From Bacillus aquiflavi (lineage in GTDB: Bacteria > Bacillota > Bacilli > Bacillales > Cytobacillaceae), in contig NZ_CP082780.1 in NCBI RefSeq assembly GCF_019915265.1, positions 1,240,001-1,304,000 on the forward strand: a stretch of DNA of 64,000 bases. Direction: 5' to 3'. The first letter of the stretch is position 1; each line of letters opens with the position of its first letter. Below, piece after piece: positions 36,871 through 46,820 of the stretch. Made by a program: the position numbers and the translations under genes. The notes under the pieces are model-generated. The model did no database searches. It had not been told where the DNA came from and saw only the letters and a program-made list of their open reading frames with translations.

Positions 36871-37824
36871 TTGGACCAACCATTTCGCATGAAAAACAAT
36901 GGTCAAATCAACATTGTTCTTAATAAACAAACGAGAAAAACGGTTGTGAAAGAATTGCCTGGCAAGCAAGTTGTTCCAAAGGAATTACCGCCTGAGCATG
37001 CCGCTTTAAAGGAAATTGAAATTGAAGAGGAGTTAGAAGTGCTCGTCGGCATGAAAGAAATGAAAACAATGATTAAAGAAATTTACGCATGGATGTATGT
37101 AAATAAAAAGCGAGAAGAAAAGGGTTTAAAAGCGAAAAAACAAGCTTTGCATATGATGTTTAAAGGAAATCCCGGCACAGGAAAAACAACGGTGGCGCGG
37201 TTAATCGGCAAATTATTTCAAAAAATGGATATACTCTCAAAAGGGCATTTAATTGAAGCCGAGCGAGCTGATTTAGTCGGTGAATACATTGGACATACTG
37301 CTCAAAAAACGCGTGATTTAATTAAAAAAGCACTTGGGGGTATTTTATTTATAGATGAAGCGTATTCACTTGGAAGAGGCGGGGAGAAAGATTTCGGAAA
37401 AGAAGCAATTGATACACTTGTAAAACATATGGAAGATAAGCAACATGAATTTATTCTTATATTGGCTGGATATTCACGGGAAATGGAGTACTTTTTAAGC
37501 TTGAACCCGGGACTGCAATCTCGTTTCCCGCTAGTAGTAGATTTTCCAGATTATACAGTCGAACAGCTGTTAGAGATAGGCGCAAAAATGTTAATAGAGA
37601 AAGAATATGTATTGAGTTATGATGCTGAACGGAAGCTTAGAGAGCATTTGATTTGGATTAAATCAATTTACGGAGAAAATGGATTTTCAAATGGAAGGTA
37701 TATTCGAAATATAATTGAAAAATCAATCAGATCTCAAGCAATGCGTTTACTTATGGATAATAGTTATGAACGAGCCGATTTAATGACAATAAGGAGTAAT
37801 GATCTCATTTTTGATAACGAATAG
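36871..37824 (+). CDS. spoVK: Stage V sporulation protein K (AAA+ ATPase)
   Basis: A 317-residue CbbX/SpoVK-type AAA+ ATPase required for spore maturation. Walker A is GNPGTGKTT, Walker B is GILFIDEAYSLGRGG, and the arginine-finger region is LNPGLQSRFP. The MKNNGQINIVLN N-terminal segment is typical of SpoVK. I favour TTG 36871, behind gagaggtgaaggc, over GTG 36862. The stop codon falls inside a 41-bp tandem duplication. Confidence 0.92.
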   Translation: MDQPFRMKNNGQINIVLNKQTRKTVVKELPGKQVVPKELPPEHAALKEIEIEEELEVLVGMKEMKTMIKEIYAWMYVNKKREEKGLKAKKQALHMMFKGNPGTGKTTVARLIGKLFQKMDILSKGHLIEAERADLVGEYIGHTAQKTRDLIKKALGGILFIDEAYSLGRGGEKDFGKEAIDTLVKHMEDKQHEFILILAGYSREMEYFLSLNPGLQSRFPLVVDFPDYTVEQLLEIGAKMLIEKEYVLSYDAERKLREHLIWIKSIYGENGFSNGRYIRNIIEKSIRSQAMRLLMDNSYERADLMTIRSNDLIFDNE

Positions 37825-37887
37825 GCTGTATATTAATTTAAAAAAGCATTTTTGATCATGAATAGGCTGTATATTAATTTAAAAAAG
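37806..37887 (+). repeat. 41-bp tandem duplication across the spoVK stop
   Basis: Units 37806-37846 and 37847-37887 differ at about two positions. The first unit encodes the last SpoVK codons and the stop; the second is noncoding. Confidence 0.9.
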
Positions 37888-37900
37888 TGTCAACATATTG

Positions 37901-37929
37901 TTGACATTTATTTTTCCCTTTGGTAATAT
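37901..37929 (+). promoter_or_regulatory. Promoter of the DsrE-glutaredoxin operon
   Basis: TTGACA (37901-37906), a 17-bp spacer ending in TGg, then TAATAT (37924-37929). Confidence 0.65.
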
Positions 37930-37960
37930 ACCCATAGAGGTATCATACCCCGATAGGTAT
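37928..37960. promoter_or_regulatory. Tandem CstR/CsoR-like operators
   Basis: Two 16-bp pseudo-palindromes, ATACCCATAGAGGTAT (37928-37943) and ATACCCCGATAGGTAT (37945-37960), share the form ATACC-N6-GGTAT. They overlap the -10 and start site. This resembles operators of the CsoR family, notably the persulfide sensor CstR. The downstream DsrE and thioredoxin-fold genes fit a sulfur signal. Confidence 0.6.
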
Positions 37961-37988
37961 AAATTAAAAATATGGAGGAATTGAAAAA

Positions 37989-38378
37989 ATGAAAGTAGCA
38001 ATTATCGCAGCAAACGGTGGAGCATTTGATGCATATAAAGTTTTTAACCTCGCTTTAGCAGCAGCAGCAGCGGATGGAGAAGTTAATATTTTCTTTACGT
38101 TCGGGGGGTTAAATCTTATTCATAAAGAAATGCATAAAAACCTTCCATTACCAGAAGGAAAAGAACATTTTGCAGAAGGCTTCAAAAAAGCAAATGTTCC
38201 ATCAATTGAAGAGTTAGTTTCAATGGCAAATGAAATGGGTGTAAAAATGATTGCTTGTCAAATGACAATGGATGTAATGAGCCTTGACAAAGACCAGTTT
38301 ATTGATGGAATTGAAGTTGGCGGGGCTGCAACATTTTTAAATTATGCAAAAGACGCTGATGTTTCATTAACTTTTTAA
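37989..38378 (+). CDS. DsrE/DsrF/DrsH-family sulfur-relay protein
   Basis: A 129-residue protein of the DsrE-like family (sometimes annotated as peroxiredoxin-like). It has the KVAIIAANGGAFDAYKVFNLALAA start and a conserved-position Cys in MGVKMIACQMTMDVM, a likely sulfur carrier residue. Members handle persulfide sulfur, often with CstR regulation and rhodanese-type partners. A glutaredoxin-like gene follows 29 nt later, likely in the same operon. Confidence 0.82.
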   Translation: MKVAIIAANGGAFDAYKVFNLALAAAAADGEVNIFFTFGGLNLIHKEMHKNLPLPEGKEHFAEGFKKANVPSIEELVSMANEMGVKMIACQMTMDVMSLDKDQFIDGIEVGGAATFLNYAKDADVSLTF

Positions 38379-38407
38379 TAATAAATAATAAAGGAGGTCA
38401 TAAATAA

Positions 38408-38641
38408 GTGAACGACATTACTGTTTATACTACAAATACATGCCCATATTGTGTCATGATGAAAAATTTTTTAAATGACAAAGGACTGCCGTTTAAAGAA
38501 GTAAATGTACAACAAGATCCGGAAGCTGGCCGTAAACTAGTTGAAGCAACAGGCCAAATGGGTGTGCCGCAAACAAATGTAAATGGTCATTGGGTTCTTG
38601 GTTTTGATCCAAATACACTTATGTCATATATTAAAAAATAA
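38408..38641 (+). CDS. Glutaredoxin-like (NrdH/YruB-type) protein
   Basis: A 77-residue thioredoxin-fold protein with the redox motif CPYC at residues 12-15 and the cis-Pro segment GVPQTNV. Size and sequence fit glutaredoxin/NrdH-redoxins. Given its operon with a DsrE gene behind CstR-like operators, I infer a role in reducing persulfides or mixed disulfides. The GTG start at 38408 follows aaaggaggtc. Confidence 0.87.
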   Translation: MNDITVYTTNTCPYCVMMKNFLNDKGLPFKEVNVQQDPEAGRKLVEATGQMGVPQTNVNGHWVLGFDPNTLMSYIKK

Positions 38642-38687
38642 TTGAAATATGACAGAACAAAAAAATAAATAGAACATCCACCTCACT

Positions 38688-38723
38688 AAAGAAAAACCGC
38701 TGTAAAAGTGGTTTTTCTTTTTT
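38688..38723 (+). terminator. Terminator after the glutaredoxin gene
   Basis: 13-bp arms (aaagaaaaaccgc / gtggtttttcttt, one G-U) end in a T run. Confidence 0.88.
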
Positions 38724-38791
38724 GTGCGCATTAGCATCGTGTTTTTGGTATGATGGTTAACAAGAAAAGATATAGAAAGAGGGAAAGCTGC

Positions 38792-40051
38792 TTGATACAA
38801 AAGGAACGAAGGGAAAAAGTCATTTTAGTAGGCTGTCAAATTCCTCCCGAAGATGATTTGCGATTCAAATACTCAATGGAAGAGTTAGCTTCATTAACAA
38901 AAACAGCTGCAGGTGAAGTTGTAATGGTGATTTCTCAAAAACGGGAACGATTTCATGCTGCCACATATATAGGAAAAGGAAAGCTTGATGAATTAATCGC
39001 ACTTGAACAAGAGCTAGAGGCAGATCTCATTATCTTTAATGATGAATTAACTGCAAGTCAACTTCGCAATTTATCGAAACAGCTAGATGCAAGGGTAATC
39101 GATCGAACACAACTAATTTTGGATATATTCGCAACACGAGCACGTTCAAAAGAAGGGAAACTGCAAGTAGAGCTTGCTCAACTGCAATATATATTGCCCC
39201 GTCTTAGTGGAAAAGGGATAGAATTATCTCGTTTAGGGGGCGGGATCGGCACGAGAGGACCTGGGGAAACAAAGCTAGAAACAGATCGCCGCCATATACG
39301 CCGGAGAATTGATGATATTAAAAAACAGCTTACGACAATCGTTCAGCACAGAAATCGTTATCGCAATCGGCGCAAGAAAAATAAAACGTTTCAAATTGCA
39401 TTAGTAGGTTACACAAATGCTGGAAAATCAACATTGTTTAATCGATTAACAGAAGCTTCATCATTTGAAGAAGACTTGTTGTTTGCGACGCTTGATCCAT
39501 TGACGAGAAAGCTCGTTTTATCTAGTGGTTTCACAACTCTTTTAACAGATACGGTTGGCTTTATTCAAGAACTTCCAACAACATTAATAGCGGCTTTCCG
39601 ATCAACTTTAGAAGAAGTAAAAGAGGCTGATTTACTACTGCACGTTGTTGATTCAGCAAATCCAGACTATGACAATCATGAAAAGACGGTCAACAAATTG
39701 CTTCAAGAATTGCAAGTTGATCATATCCCCCAGCTCATTATTTATAATAAACGGGATATAAAGAACGAACAATTCATCCCAACAACAAAGAGAGAATCAA
39801 TTTTTATTAGCGCTCATCATCAGCAGGATCGGCTGAAGTTAAAAGAAAAAATTGAAGCGATGATCATGAATATGATGGAAGCTTATCATGTGCTTATTCC
39901 GTCGACAGAAGGAAAGCTCCTTTCACAATTAAAAAATGATACAATATTAAAGGAATTATCTTTTGATGAAGAACGGATGCTTTATATTTGTAAAGGCTAT
40001 ACATTAAAAGAACATCAAATAACAGGACAACTAGAAAAGTTTTCGATTTAG
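38792..40051 (+). CDS. hflX: Ribosome-associated GTPase HflX (YnbA)
   Basis: A 419-residue HflX GTPase that splits stalled or stressed ribosomes. An N-terminal HflX domain ([29 protein letters not shown]) is followed by [11 protein letters not shown] and a G domain with G1 [10 protein letters not shown]3 DTVGF and G4 NKRD. I chose TTG 38792 ([14 protein letters not shown]), behind agagggaaagctgc. The upstream ATG at 38750 overlaps a likely -10 element and adds unlike residues. Confidence 0.92.
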   Translation: MIQKERREKVILVGCQIPPEDDLRFKYSMEELASLTKTAAGEVVMVISQKRERFHAATYIGKGKLDELIALEQELEADLIIFNDELTASQLRNLSKQLDARVIDRTQLILDIFATRARSKEGKLQVELAQLQYILPRLSGKGIELSRLGGGIGTRGPGETKLETDRRHIRRRIDDIKKQLTTIVQHRNRYRNRRKKNKTFQIALVGYTNAGKSTLFNRLTEASSFEEDLLFATLDPLTRKLVLSSGFTTLLTDTVGFIQELPTTLIAAFRSTLEEVKEADLLLHVVDSANPDYDNHEKTVNKLLQELQVDHIPQLIIYNKRDIKNEQFIPTTKRESIFISAHHQQDRLKLKEKIEAMIMNMMEAYHVLIPSTEGKLLSQLKNDTILKELSFDEERMLYICKGYTLKEHQITGQLEKFSI

Positions 40052-40067
40052 AATAGGAGAAAGCAAA

Positions 40068-41339
40068 ATGTTTCAACGTTTAAAGTATGGACACAAGCTT
40101 CAGCCGATCGTAGCTGAAGTTGAAGAACAAATTTTACATCGTCATAAAGAAATTGATCAATTAATTGAAGTAAATCAATTTCGTGTGTTAAAAAGTTTTC
40201 AGGATTATCGTGTAAGTGAAACGCATTTCACTCCTTCAACAGGTTATGGATATGATGATATTGGCCGTGATACACTTGAGCAAATTTATGCACAAGTATT
40301 TGGTGCAGAGGCAGGTCTAGTAAGGTCACAAATCATCTCGGGCACACATGCTATTTCAACAGCGCTATTTGGCGTTCTGCGTCCTGGTGACGAGCTTCTT
40401 TACATAACAGGAAAGCCGTACGACACTTTAGAAGAAATTGTCGGGATTCGCGGTAGTGATGGAACAGGTTCACTAAAAGATTTTCATATTTCTTATGAAA
40501 GCGTAGCCCTTACTGCAAAAGGTCAAGTAGACTACGATTTAGTAAAAAAGCGAATTAAACCGAATACAAAAATGATTGGGATTCAGCGATCAAAAGGATA
40601 TGGCAATCGTCCTTCATTTACAATAAAAGAAATTAAAGAAATGATCCGTTTTGTAAAAGAACAAAGAGAAGATCTTATTGTTTTTGTTGATAATTGCTAC
40701 GGGGAATTTGCTGAAGAACTTGAGCCGTGTCATGTAGGTGCTGATTTAATGGCAGGCTCGCTTATTAAAAATCCCGGCGGCGGGATAGCGAAAACAGGAG
40801 GTTATATCGTTGGGAAAAAGGAGTTAGTTGAGGCGTGCTCTTTTAGATTAACTTCACCTGGAATTGGTGCAGAAGCTGGAGCTTCTCTTTACACATTGCA
40901 AGAAATGTACCAAGGCTTTTTCCTAGCACCGCATGTCGTAGGTCAAGCGTTAAAAGGCGCCATCTTTACAGCAGCAATACTTGAAAAGTTAGGCATGAAT
41001 TCGTTGCCAAAATGGAATGAACAGCGAACAGATTTAATTCAATCAGTACAGTTTGATGATAAAGAGAAGATGATTGCTTTTTGTCAAGCAATATAATATG
41101 CTTCTCCAGTAGATTCTTATGTAACGCCTTATCCAAGCTACATGCCAGGTTATGAGGATGATGTGATTATGGCAGCTGGAACGTTTATACAAGGCGCCAG
41201 TATTGAGTTAACGGCAGATGGTCCGCTGCGTCCGCCATATATAGCATATGTTCAAGGAGGTTTAACATATGCTCACGTAAAAATTGCTGTTTGTATTGCC
41301 TTAGATCATTTAATTGAAAAAGGTTTAGTTACTCTATAA
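40068..41339 (+). pseudogene. ynbB: YnbB-type PLP enzyme (methionine gamma-lyase family) with in-frame TAA
   Basis: The 423-codon frame encodes a Cys/Met-metabolism PLP protein once called aluminium-resistance protein. It is complete except for TAA at 41094-41096 (codon 343), probably from CAA (Gln). Before the stop lie most of the PLP fold and the Lys in GGIAKTGGYIV. After it lie YASPVDSYVTPYPSYMPGYE and the conserved C-terminus. The frame is unchanged, so a single substitution explains it. It follows hflX by 16 nt, as in B. subtilis ynbA-ynbB. Confidence 0.87.
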
Positions 41340-41350
41340 AGATAGGGGAA

Positions 41351-41382
41351 GGAAAGGATTGTGAAAAACAGTCCTTTTTTCC
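41351..41382 (+). terminator. Terminator after ynbB
   Basis: The arms aaaggattg / cagtccttt with loop tgaaaaa, followed by Ts. Confidence 0.75.
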
Positions 41383-41399
41383 ATTTTATGATTATTATC

Positions 41400-41428
41400 T
41401 TGACAACATAAATAACATGAAATAAAAT
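41400..41428 (+). promoter_or_regulatory. glnA promoter
   Basis: TTGACA (41400-41405), a 17-bp spacer, then TAAAAT (41423-41428). A GlnR/TnrA-like site overlaps the -35. Confidence 0.65.
41401..41417. promoter_or_regulatory. Candidate GlnR/TnrA operator
   Basis: TGACAACATAAATAACA matches TGTNA-N7-TNACA with one mismatch (position 3). It covers the -35 and part of the spacer, where GlnR would repress. Confidence 0.55.
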
Positions 41429-41535
41429 TACACCATATTTTTAATCCCGTCTAAACGGATGCACATTTACTCATAATCAATTATTAGCTTATTTATCATC
41501 ATGAATTTTACGCAACACTTAGGGAGGAAGACTTG

Positions 41536-42870
41536 GTGGCAAAGTACACAAGAGAGAGTATCATACGCATGGCGATGGAGGAAAATGTGAAATTTATTCG
41601 CCTTCAATTTACAGACATTTTAGGGACAATTAAAAATGTTGAAATTCCAGTGAGTCAATTAAATAAAGCATTATCTAATAAAATGATGTTTGATGGCTCT
41701 TCTATCGAAGGCTTCGTACGTATTGAAGAATCCGACATGTATTTATATCCGGATTTAGATACTTGGGTTGTTTTTCCTTGGACAGCCGAAAAAGGAAAAG
41801 TAGCTCGACTAATTTGTGATATTTATAACGCGGAAGGAATTCCATTCGCCGGTGATCCGCGAAATAATTTAAAAAGAGTATTAAAAGAAATGGAAGAATG
41901 GGGTTTCACCCATTTTAATTTAGGACCAGAGCCAGAGTTTTTCTTATTTAGATTAAGCGAGACAGGGGAACCGACCCTTGAACTAAATGATCATGGCGGA
42001 TATTTTGATTTAGCTCCAACCGATTTAGGAGAAAATTGCCGCCGTGATATCGTGTTAGAGTTAGAAGAAATGGGTTTTGAGGTTGAGGCTTCTCATCACG
42101 AAGTAGCACCTGGACAGCATGAAATAGATTTTAAATATGCAGATGCAATTACTGCATGTGATAATATTCAAACATTTAAGCTCGTCGTTAAAACGATCGC
42201 TCGCAAGCATGGGCTACACGCAACGTTCATGCCAAAACCATTATTTGGAGTTAGTGGTTCAGGCATGCATTGCAATTTATCTTTATTTGCGGGAGAAACG
42301 AATGCCTTTTATAATGAAAGCGGCAAGGATGGCTTAAGTGATGATGCATTTCATTTTCTTGCTGGAATTATCCGCCATGCTCCTTATTTTACAGCTGTCA
42401 CTAATCCGACTGTTAATTCATATAAGCGGCTTGTACCAGGATATGAGGCTCCATGTTACGTTGCCTGGTCTTCTCGTAATCGTTCACCACTTGTTAGAAT
42501 TCCAACTTCAAGAGGATTGAGCACACGGATTGAGGTGCGCAGTGTCGATCCTACGGCAAATCCATACTTAGCTATGGCCGTGTTATTAGAAGCGGGTCTT
42601 GATGGGATCAAAAATAAATTAATCCCTTCATCACCTGTTAACCGCAATATTTACACGATGAGCAAAGAAGAGCGTTTGGCAGAAGGGATCATCGACTTAC
42701 CATCTACATTAGGGCTTGCTCTTGAAAATTTAAAAATAGACGAAGTGATTGCCCGAGCTTTAGGAGATCATATATTAAAGCACTTTATAGAGGCGAAGGA
42801 AGTTGAGTGGAATATGTTCCGCATCCAAGTTCATCCTTGGGAACGGGAACAATATTTAAAAATGTATTAA
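41536..42870 (+). CDS. glnA: Glutamine synthetase, type I
   Basis: A 444-residue dodecameric enzyme making glutamine from glutamate, ammonia and ATP, the same length as B. subtilis GlnA. The metal and substrate motifs [34 protein letters not shown] and [17 protein letters not shown] are intact. The feedback-sensing Glu/Arg region near SRNRSP is present. The start is GTG 41536 (MAKYTRES) behind agggaggaagact. glnR, normally directly upstream, is absent here. Confidence 0.97.
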   Translation: MAKYTRESIIRMAMEENVKFIRLQFTDILGTIKNVEIPVSQLNKALSNKMMFDGSSIEGFVRIEESDMYLYPDLDTWVVFPWTAEKGKVARLICDIYNAEGIPFAGDPRNNLKRVLKEMEEWGFTHFNLGPEPEFFLFRLSETGEPTLELNDHGGYFDLAPTDLGENCRRDIVLELEEMGFEVEASHHEVAPGQHEIDFKYADAITACDNIQTFKLVVKTIARKHGLHATFMPKPLFGVSGSGMHCNLSLFAGETNAFYNESGKDGLSDDAFHFLAGIIRHAPYFTAVTNPTVNSYKRLVPGYEAPCYVAWSSRNRSPLVRIPTSRGLSTRIEVRSVDPTANPYLAMAVLLEAGLDGIKNKLIPSSPVNRNIYTMSKEERLAEGIIDLPSTLGLALENLKIDEVIARALGDHILKHFIEAKEVEWNMFRIQVHPWEREQYLKMY

Positions 42871-43035
42871 AAGCGAGCTTTTTGGGGGTGATTGAGTTGG
42901 CTTGAGTGAAAATTGAATCCCCCTAAAAAAAACTCATTTTGAAAAAATAAGAGAGGAAATTTATCCTCTAGCCTTCAAATTTAACAATAAGTAAGGTTCA
43001 TTTTAATTAATAATTTAGGTATTCTTTCATACTTT

Positions 43036-43413
43036 CTATTTAAGATAACTGGTGGACGTAATGTAATCGAAACTGCCAACTGTTTTTACTGTTTCCTCAT
43101 ATTCAAAATTGTAAATCATAATGCTCGAGTTATAATGATGTTTGATACGAAGGATTTTTCTCATTTCCGGAATAATAATCTCTTCGTATGAACATCCTTC
43201 TAATAAGGTGGATAAATCATTACTATGATTTTCTAGCACTGTTTTTTCAATAAAATCTTCATCTACCTCATTTATATTAATATCAAACTCTAGAAAAAAT
43301 CTTGAAGGTACTGAATCCCCATCGTCATCATAAGTTAGATGAACATACCTATCTAATGCTTCTTGATTTTTAATGTTGCCAAACCATATCGATACCGTAC
43401 CATGTTTGTCCAT
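43036..43413 (-). CDS. Imm22-type immunity protein (DUF4284)
   Basis: A 125-residue acidic protein. The pattern VSIWFGN near the start, FFLEFDININEVDEDFIE and SYEEIIIPEM fits the Immunity protein 22 family. That family protects cells against polymorphic toxins delivered by contact-dependent or secreted systems. I see no toxin gene nearby, so this is an orphan immunity gene. I chose ATG 43413 because gaggtg lies at good spacing. It sits at an edge between core genes and an IS remnant, a typical accessory position. Confidence 0.75.
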   Translation of the reverse strand: MDKHGTVSIWFGNIKNQEALDRYVHLTYDDDGDSVPSRFFLEFDININEVDEDFIEKTVLENHSNDLSTLLEGCSYEEIIIPEMRKILRIKHHYNSSIMIYNFEYEETVKTVGSFDYITSTSYLK

Positions 43414-43719
43414 TACCATCACCTCGATGAAAAAAAATTAACTATATTTTTAATACATAAATAGCTGTATTTAAAGAATGGCATTTATTATCACAGAAAA
43501 AACTTTTAAAAGTAAAAATGCAGAATACTGTACCTTTAGTTGTGAACCAAATCCCTATAAAATAAATATAATATTTGATATCATTCGCGTTGCATTAATG
43601 AATATTGAAGGTTATGAGGATTCCTAATAGTTAGTAATTAATTTTCAAGCAATAAAATATCCTTTACAATGGAAGTACAGGTGATTCCCTGTCCAAATCC
43701 AATATAAAGGATAACCGAT
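43414..43719. other. Gene-free region between imm22 and the IS remnant
   Basis: About 300 nt, AT-rich, with no ORF, RNA or terminator I can support. The IS left boundary should be within 43640-43700. Confidence 0.4.
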
Positions 43720-44896
43720 ATGGACAAGAATACACTAAAATCATCATTTGGTAAATGGATAACACCTATAAACTCAAAAATACTTTTTGAACAAGTAGAA
43801 GAAAGTAAGCAAGATCATTATACGAAAAAACTGACAACTGTAGCCTACATAAAGCTTATGTTGCTTGCTCAATTACAAGGATTCGAGAGTCTGGAAGAAA
43901 TGAGTGACGCACTGATTCATGATCAACTTCAAAAAGCCTTAGGTTTTGAATCAATCAGTAAATCTCAATTATCAAGAAAAAACAATGAAGTCAATCCAGC
44001 TATTCTTTCCCGATTATTTTTGGAGCTTGTGCACCAAAAATAAAAGAAATTCACTTTAAAAACGGAAAGCATATGCCATTAAAAAATCATCGACTCCAGT
44101 ACACTTCCATTAAACCTGACGAATTATAAGTGGGCAAAATTCCGCAAAACAAAAGCTGGTGTCAAGCTGCATTTGCGACTTGTGTTCATGAATAATGATA
44201 CTGTATACCCTGAAAAAGCAGTAATTACAACAGCCAAAGAACATGACAGAAATCAATTGGAAATTCTCGTTGATGATAAGGAAGCCATGTATGTGTTTGA
44301 CCGCGGATATGTTGATTACGAACGGTTCGATCGAATGATGGATGATGGCTACTTCTTTGTATCAAGATTAAAGAAAAACGCCGTCATTCGTGAGGTAGAA
44401 TCCTTTTCGGTTCCTGACAAGTCTACTGTTCTATCAGATAGAATGGTTTACATTGGCTCTACTCAAAATCGTACAGAGAATGTCTTCCGCCTCCTTAAAG
44501 TTGAGGACACAAAAGGAAACATTCTTAGGTTAATAACGAATCGTTTCGATTTAGAACCTGACGAAGTCAGCGAAATTTATCGTCAACGTTGGGCGATTGA
44601 ACTGTTTTTTAAATGGCTAAAACAGCATGTAAAGATCAAACACTTTTATGGTATGGGTGAAACAGCGATTCAGAATCAAATTTATCTTGCACTCATTGCC
44701 TACTGTCTAAATGTTCTAATCCAACTGGAGATGAAAAGCAAAAAAGCCCTACTCCGGATTAGTCGTTGGTTAAAGGCAGCACTTTGGAAGCCTGCTTACA
44801 TTTGGATTCGCAAATTCGACAATAGAGCAAGTCCGTAAACACATACACAGTTGCTGTCACCTAAGTATTAAATGTATATTTTTACTAAATGGACAG
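43689..44896 (+). mobile_element. IS4-family insertion sequence remnant
   Basis: The transposase frame at 43720-44838 is flanked by a loose inverted pair, ctgtccaaat (43689-43698) and aaatggacag (44887-44896), matching at 8 of 10 positions. The true ends are uncertain, and I could not identify target duplications. Confidence 0.5.
43720..44838 (+). pseudogene. IS4-family transposase broken by two A-run indels
   Basis: A full copy would be about 373 codons. The N-terminal part (MDKNTLKSSFGKW, to 44043) ends in a stop after a one-base loss in an A run near 44036. A one-base gain in the A run near 44084 returns to the original frame just before IDSSTLPLNL. The DDE residues are visible: Asp in IDSST, Asp in FDRGYVDYE, and Glu in the YRQRWAIELFFKWLKQH signature. 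The lesions compensate each other, so only about 16 residues are read out of frame, but that frame contains a stop. Confidence 0.8.
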
Positions 44897-45000
44897 AGCA
44901 CCTTTGTTTAGCCCTTGTTCTTTTAGCAAAAAATAACACTGGTCTATTTACAGAATATTCCGTCCTTATTTATGCAACGCTAATGATTTGATATATTAAA

Positions 45001-45035
45001 AAAATGGGATCTTTCTAAAATAGATCCCTTTTTTT
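45001..45035. terminator. Bidirectional terminator after thiF
   Basis: The stem gggatc / gatccc has an A run on one side and a T run on the other, so it can stop transcription from the thi operon on the minus strand. Confidence 0.75.
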
Positions 45036-45038
45036 GTT

Positions 45039-46055
45039 TTAACCAAAATAGCGATAATATAGTGATTTAGCACGAATGACATCATTTGTTCCATGAACAA
45101 GTACACGACCATCCTGAAACATGACGAATCGATACGGCTTGATTGTAAATGATAAAAGAAACCGGTTTTGCTCTACTTTTCCCATATTTTCAAGCTGAGA
45201 AGCTATTTTTTGCAAATCACGCTTTTCTGTGGATGCTGGACGAATTTGAACGGTATTTCTCCCACAAAGCACTGCCGTCTTGGTTTGATTTTCATAGTTT
45301 AAAAACGGGAAGGTTGGTGTTTGTCCGCAAGATAAGCAATTTCTATCTTTTAATGTTTTAACATCGATAGAAGATTGTTGATTCGTCCAAATATTAAAGG
45401 AAATCAATTTATTTCTTAATGCTTCCCAGTTGTCAGTTAATATTTTTAAAGCTTCAACCGTTTGATGTGCAGTAATGAGCTGTACAATTGGGCTAATGAT
45501 CCCACCAGTATCACAGGTTAATCCACTGATCGGCAGCTGTTTCATTAAGCAATGCAAGCATGGGGATTTGTTTGGAATAATTGTATAGCTAATGCCATAA
45601 CTGCCAACAACCGCACCGTAAATCCAAGGAATATTATATTTTTGTGATGCATCATTAATCATCATTCGAATATCAAAATTGTCTGTTGCATCCATAATTA
45701 GATCGATACCTTTTACTAGTTGGATCATTTCAATAGGTGTAACATCGACTATCTTTGCTTTAATTTTTGCTTTACTATTAATAGCTTCTAATCTTTCTTT
45801 TGCTGCGATTACTTTAGGGATGCGTTTTTTTGCATCCGCTTCTGTATAGAGTTGCTGCCGTTGCAAATTACTCCACTCAACATAATCGCGATCAACGATC
45901 GTTATGTTTTCAACACCTGAACGAGTGAGAATTTCTGCAATACTTGTACCGAGTGCACCTGCGCCAATAATTAATACGTGCTTATGCTTTAATTTTATTT
46001 GTCCTTCTTTCCCAATAGGAGAAAATAATATTTGCCTAGAATAACGGTCATCCAT
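45039..46055 (-). CDS. thiF: ThiF, sulfur-carrier adenylyltransferase
   Basis: A 338-residue E1-like enzyme that adenylates the C-terminal Gly of ThiS. The ATP-binding GAGALGTSIAEIL motif is near residue 32, with DATDNFDIR and the zinc-site pairs CLHC and CLSC. The start overlaps the thiG stop (taATG), so translation is coupled. MoeB-like proteins share the fold, but the thi operon decides the call. Confidence 0.93.
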   Translation of the reverse strand: MDDRYSRQILFSPIGKEGQIKLKHKHVLIIGAGALGTSIAEILTRSGVENITIVDRDYVEWSNLQRQQLYTEADAKKRIPKVIAAKERLEAINSKAKIKAKIVDVTPIEMIQLVKGIDLIMDATDNFDIRMMINDASQKYNIPWIYGAVVGSYGISYTIIPNKSPCLHCLMKQLPISGLTCDTGGIISPIVQLITAHQTVEALKILTDNWEALRNKLISFNIWTNQQSSIDVKTLKDRNCLSCGQTPTFPFLNYENQTKTAVLCGRNTVQIRPASTEKRDLQKIASQLENMGKVEQNRFLLSFTIKPYRFVMFQDGRVLVHGTNDVIRAKSLYYRYFG

Positions 46056-46819
46056 TAGATGCTAATTCCTTCTTGCGGACTGCTTGCGGTTGCATAGCGT
46101 TTTTTAGGAATCCGACCTGCTTCATAACTAAGACGACCTGCTTGGATTGCAAGCTTCATAGCCATTGCCATTTTAACTGGATGATCTGCACCCGAAACGG
46201 CTGTATTTAATAAAACGCCGTCAGCACCAAGCTCCATTGCGAAAGCTGCATCTTTCGCAGAACCAATCCCTGCATCTACAATGACAGGCACATTGGATTG
46301 TTCGATAATGAAGCTTAAGTTAAGCGGATTTATAATCCCTTGTCCTGAGCCAATTGGTGATGCCCCTGGCATAATCGCATGCGCCCCTAATTCTTCTAGT
46401 CTTTTTGCTAAAACTACATCATCGGATGTATATGGAAGAACGATAAACCCTTCCTTTAATAATTCTTCTGTTGCTTTCAACGTTTCCACTGGATCAGGCA
46501 GCAATGTTTTGTCACAACCGATTATTTCTACTTTGACCATATCGCATAGTCCAGAAGCTTTTGCTAGCTTAGTTGTTCGTACAGCTTCCTTGGCTGTTTT
46601 TGCTCCTGCAGTGTTTGGCAATAAATGATAGTTGCCAATATCGATTTTTTCTAAAAAGTTTGGTTGTGTCGGCTCAAAAATATTCATCCGTCGGACGGAA
46701 AACGTTAAAATTTCTGTTTCTGACACTTCAACAGCTTCCTTTTGGATATCAAAATCCGAATATTTTCCTGTTCCTAAAAGTAAGCGAGAGTGAAATGATT
46801 TTTCTCCAATCATTAACAT
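46055..46819 (-). CDS. thiG: Thiazole synthase ThiG
   Basis: A TIM-barrel enzyme of about 254 residues. It joins DXP, dehydroglycine and ThiS-thiocarboxylate into the thiazole of thiamine. Typical segments are [43 protein letters not shown] and [14 protein letters not shown]; the Schiff-base Lys lies in MVKVEIIG. The start may be ATG 46819 (MLMIGEKS) or GTG 46828. It overlaps or abuts thiS. Confidence 0.95.
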   Translation of the reverse strand: MLMIGEKSFHSRLLLGTGKYSDFDIQKEAVEVSETEILTFSVRRMNIFEPTQPNFLEKIDIGNYHLLPNTAGAKTAKEAVRTTKLAKASGLCDMVKVEIIGCDKTLLPDPVETLKATEELLKEGFIVLPYTSDDVVLAKRLEELGAHAIMPGASPIGSGQGIINPLNLSFIIEQSNVPVIVDAGIGSAKDAAFAMELGADGVLLNTAVSGADHPVKMAMAMKLAIQAGRLSYEAGRIPKKRYATASSPQEGISI

Positions 46820-46820
46820 C

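Noticed and set aside
42880-42932. Hairpin after glnA as terminator
   Set aside because: ggggg/ccccc arms pair, but an A run instead of a T run follows, so I left it out.
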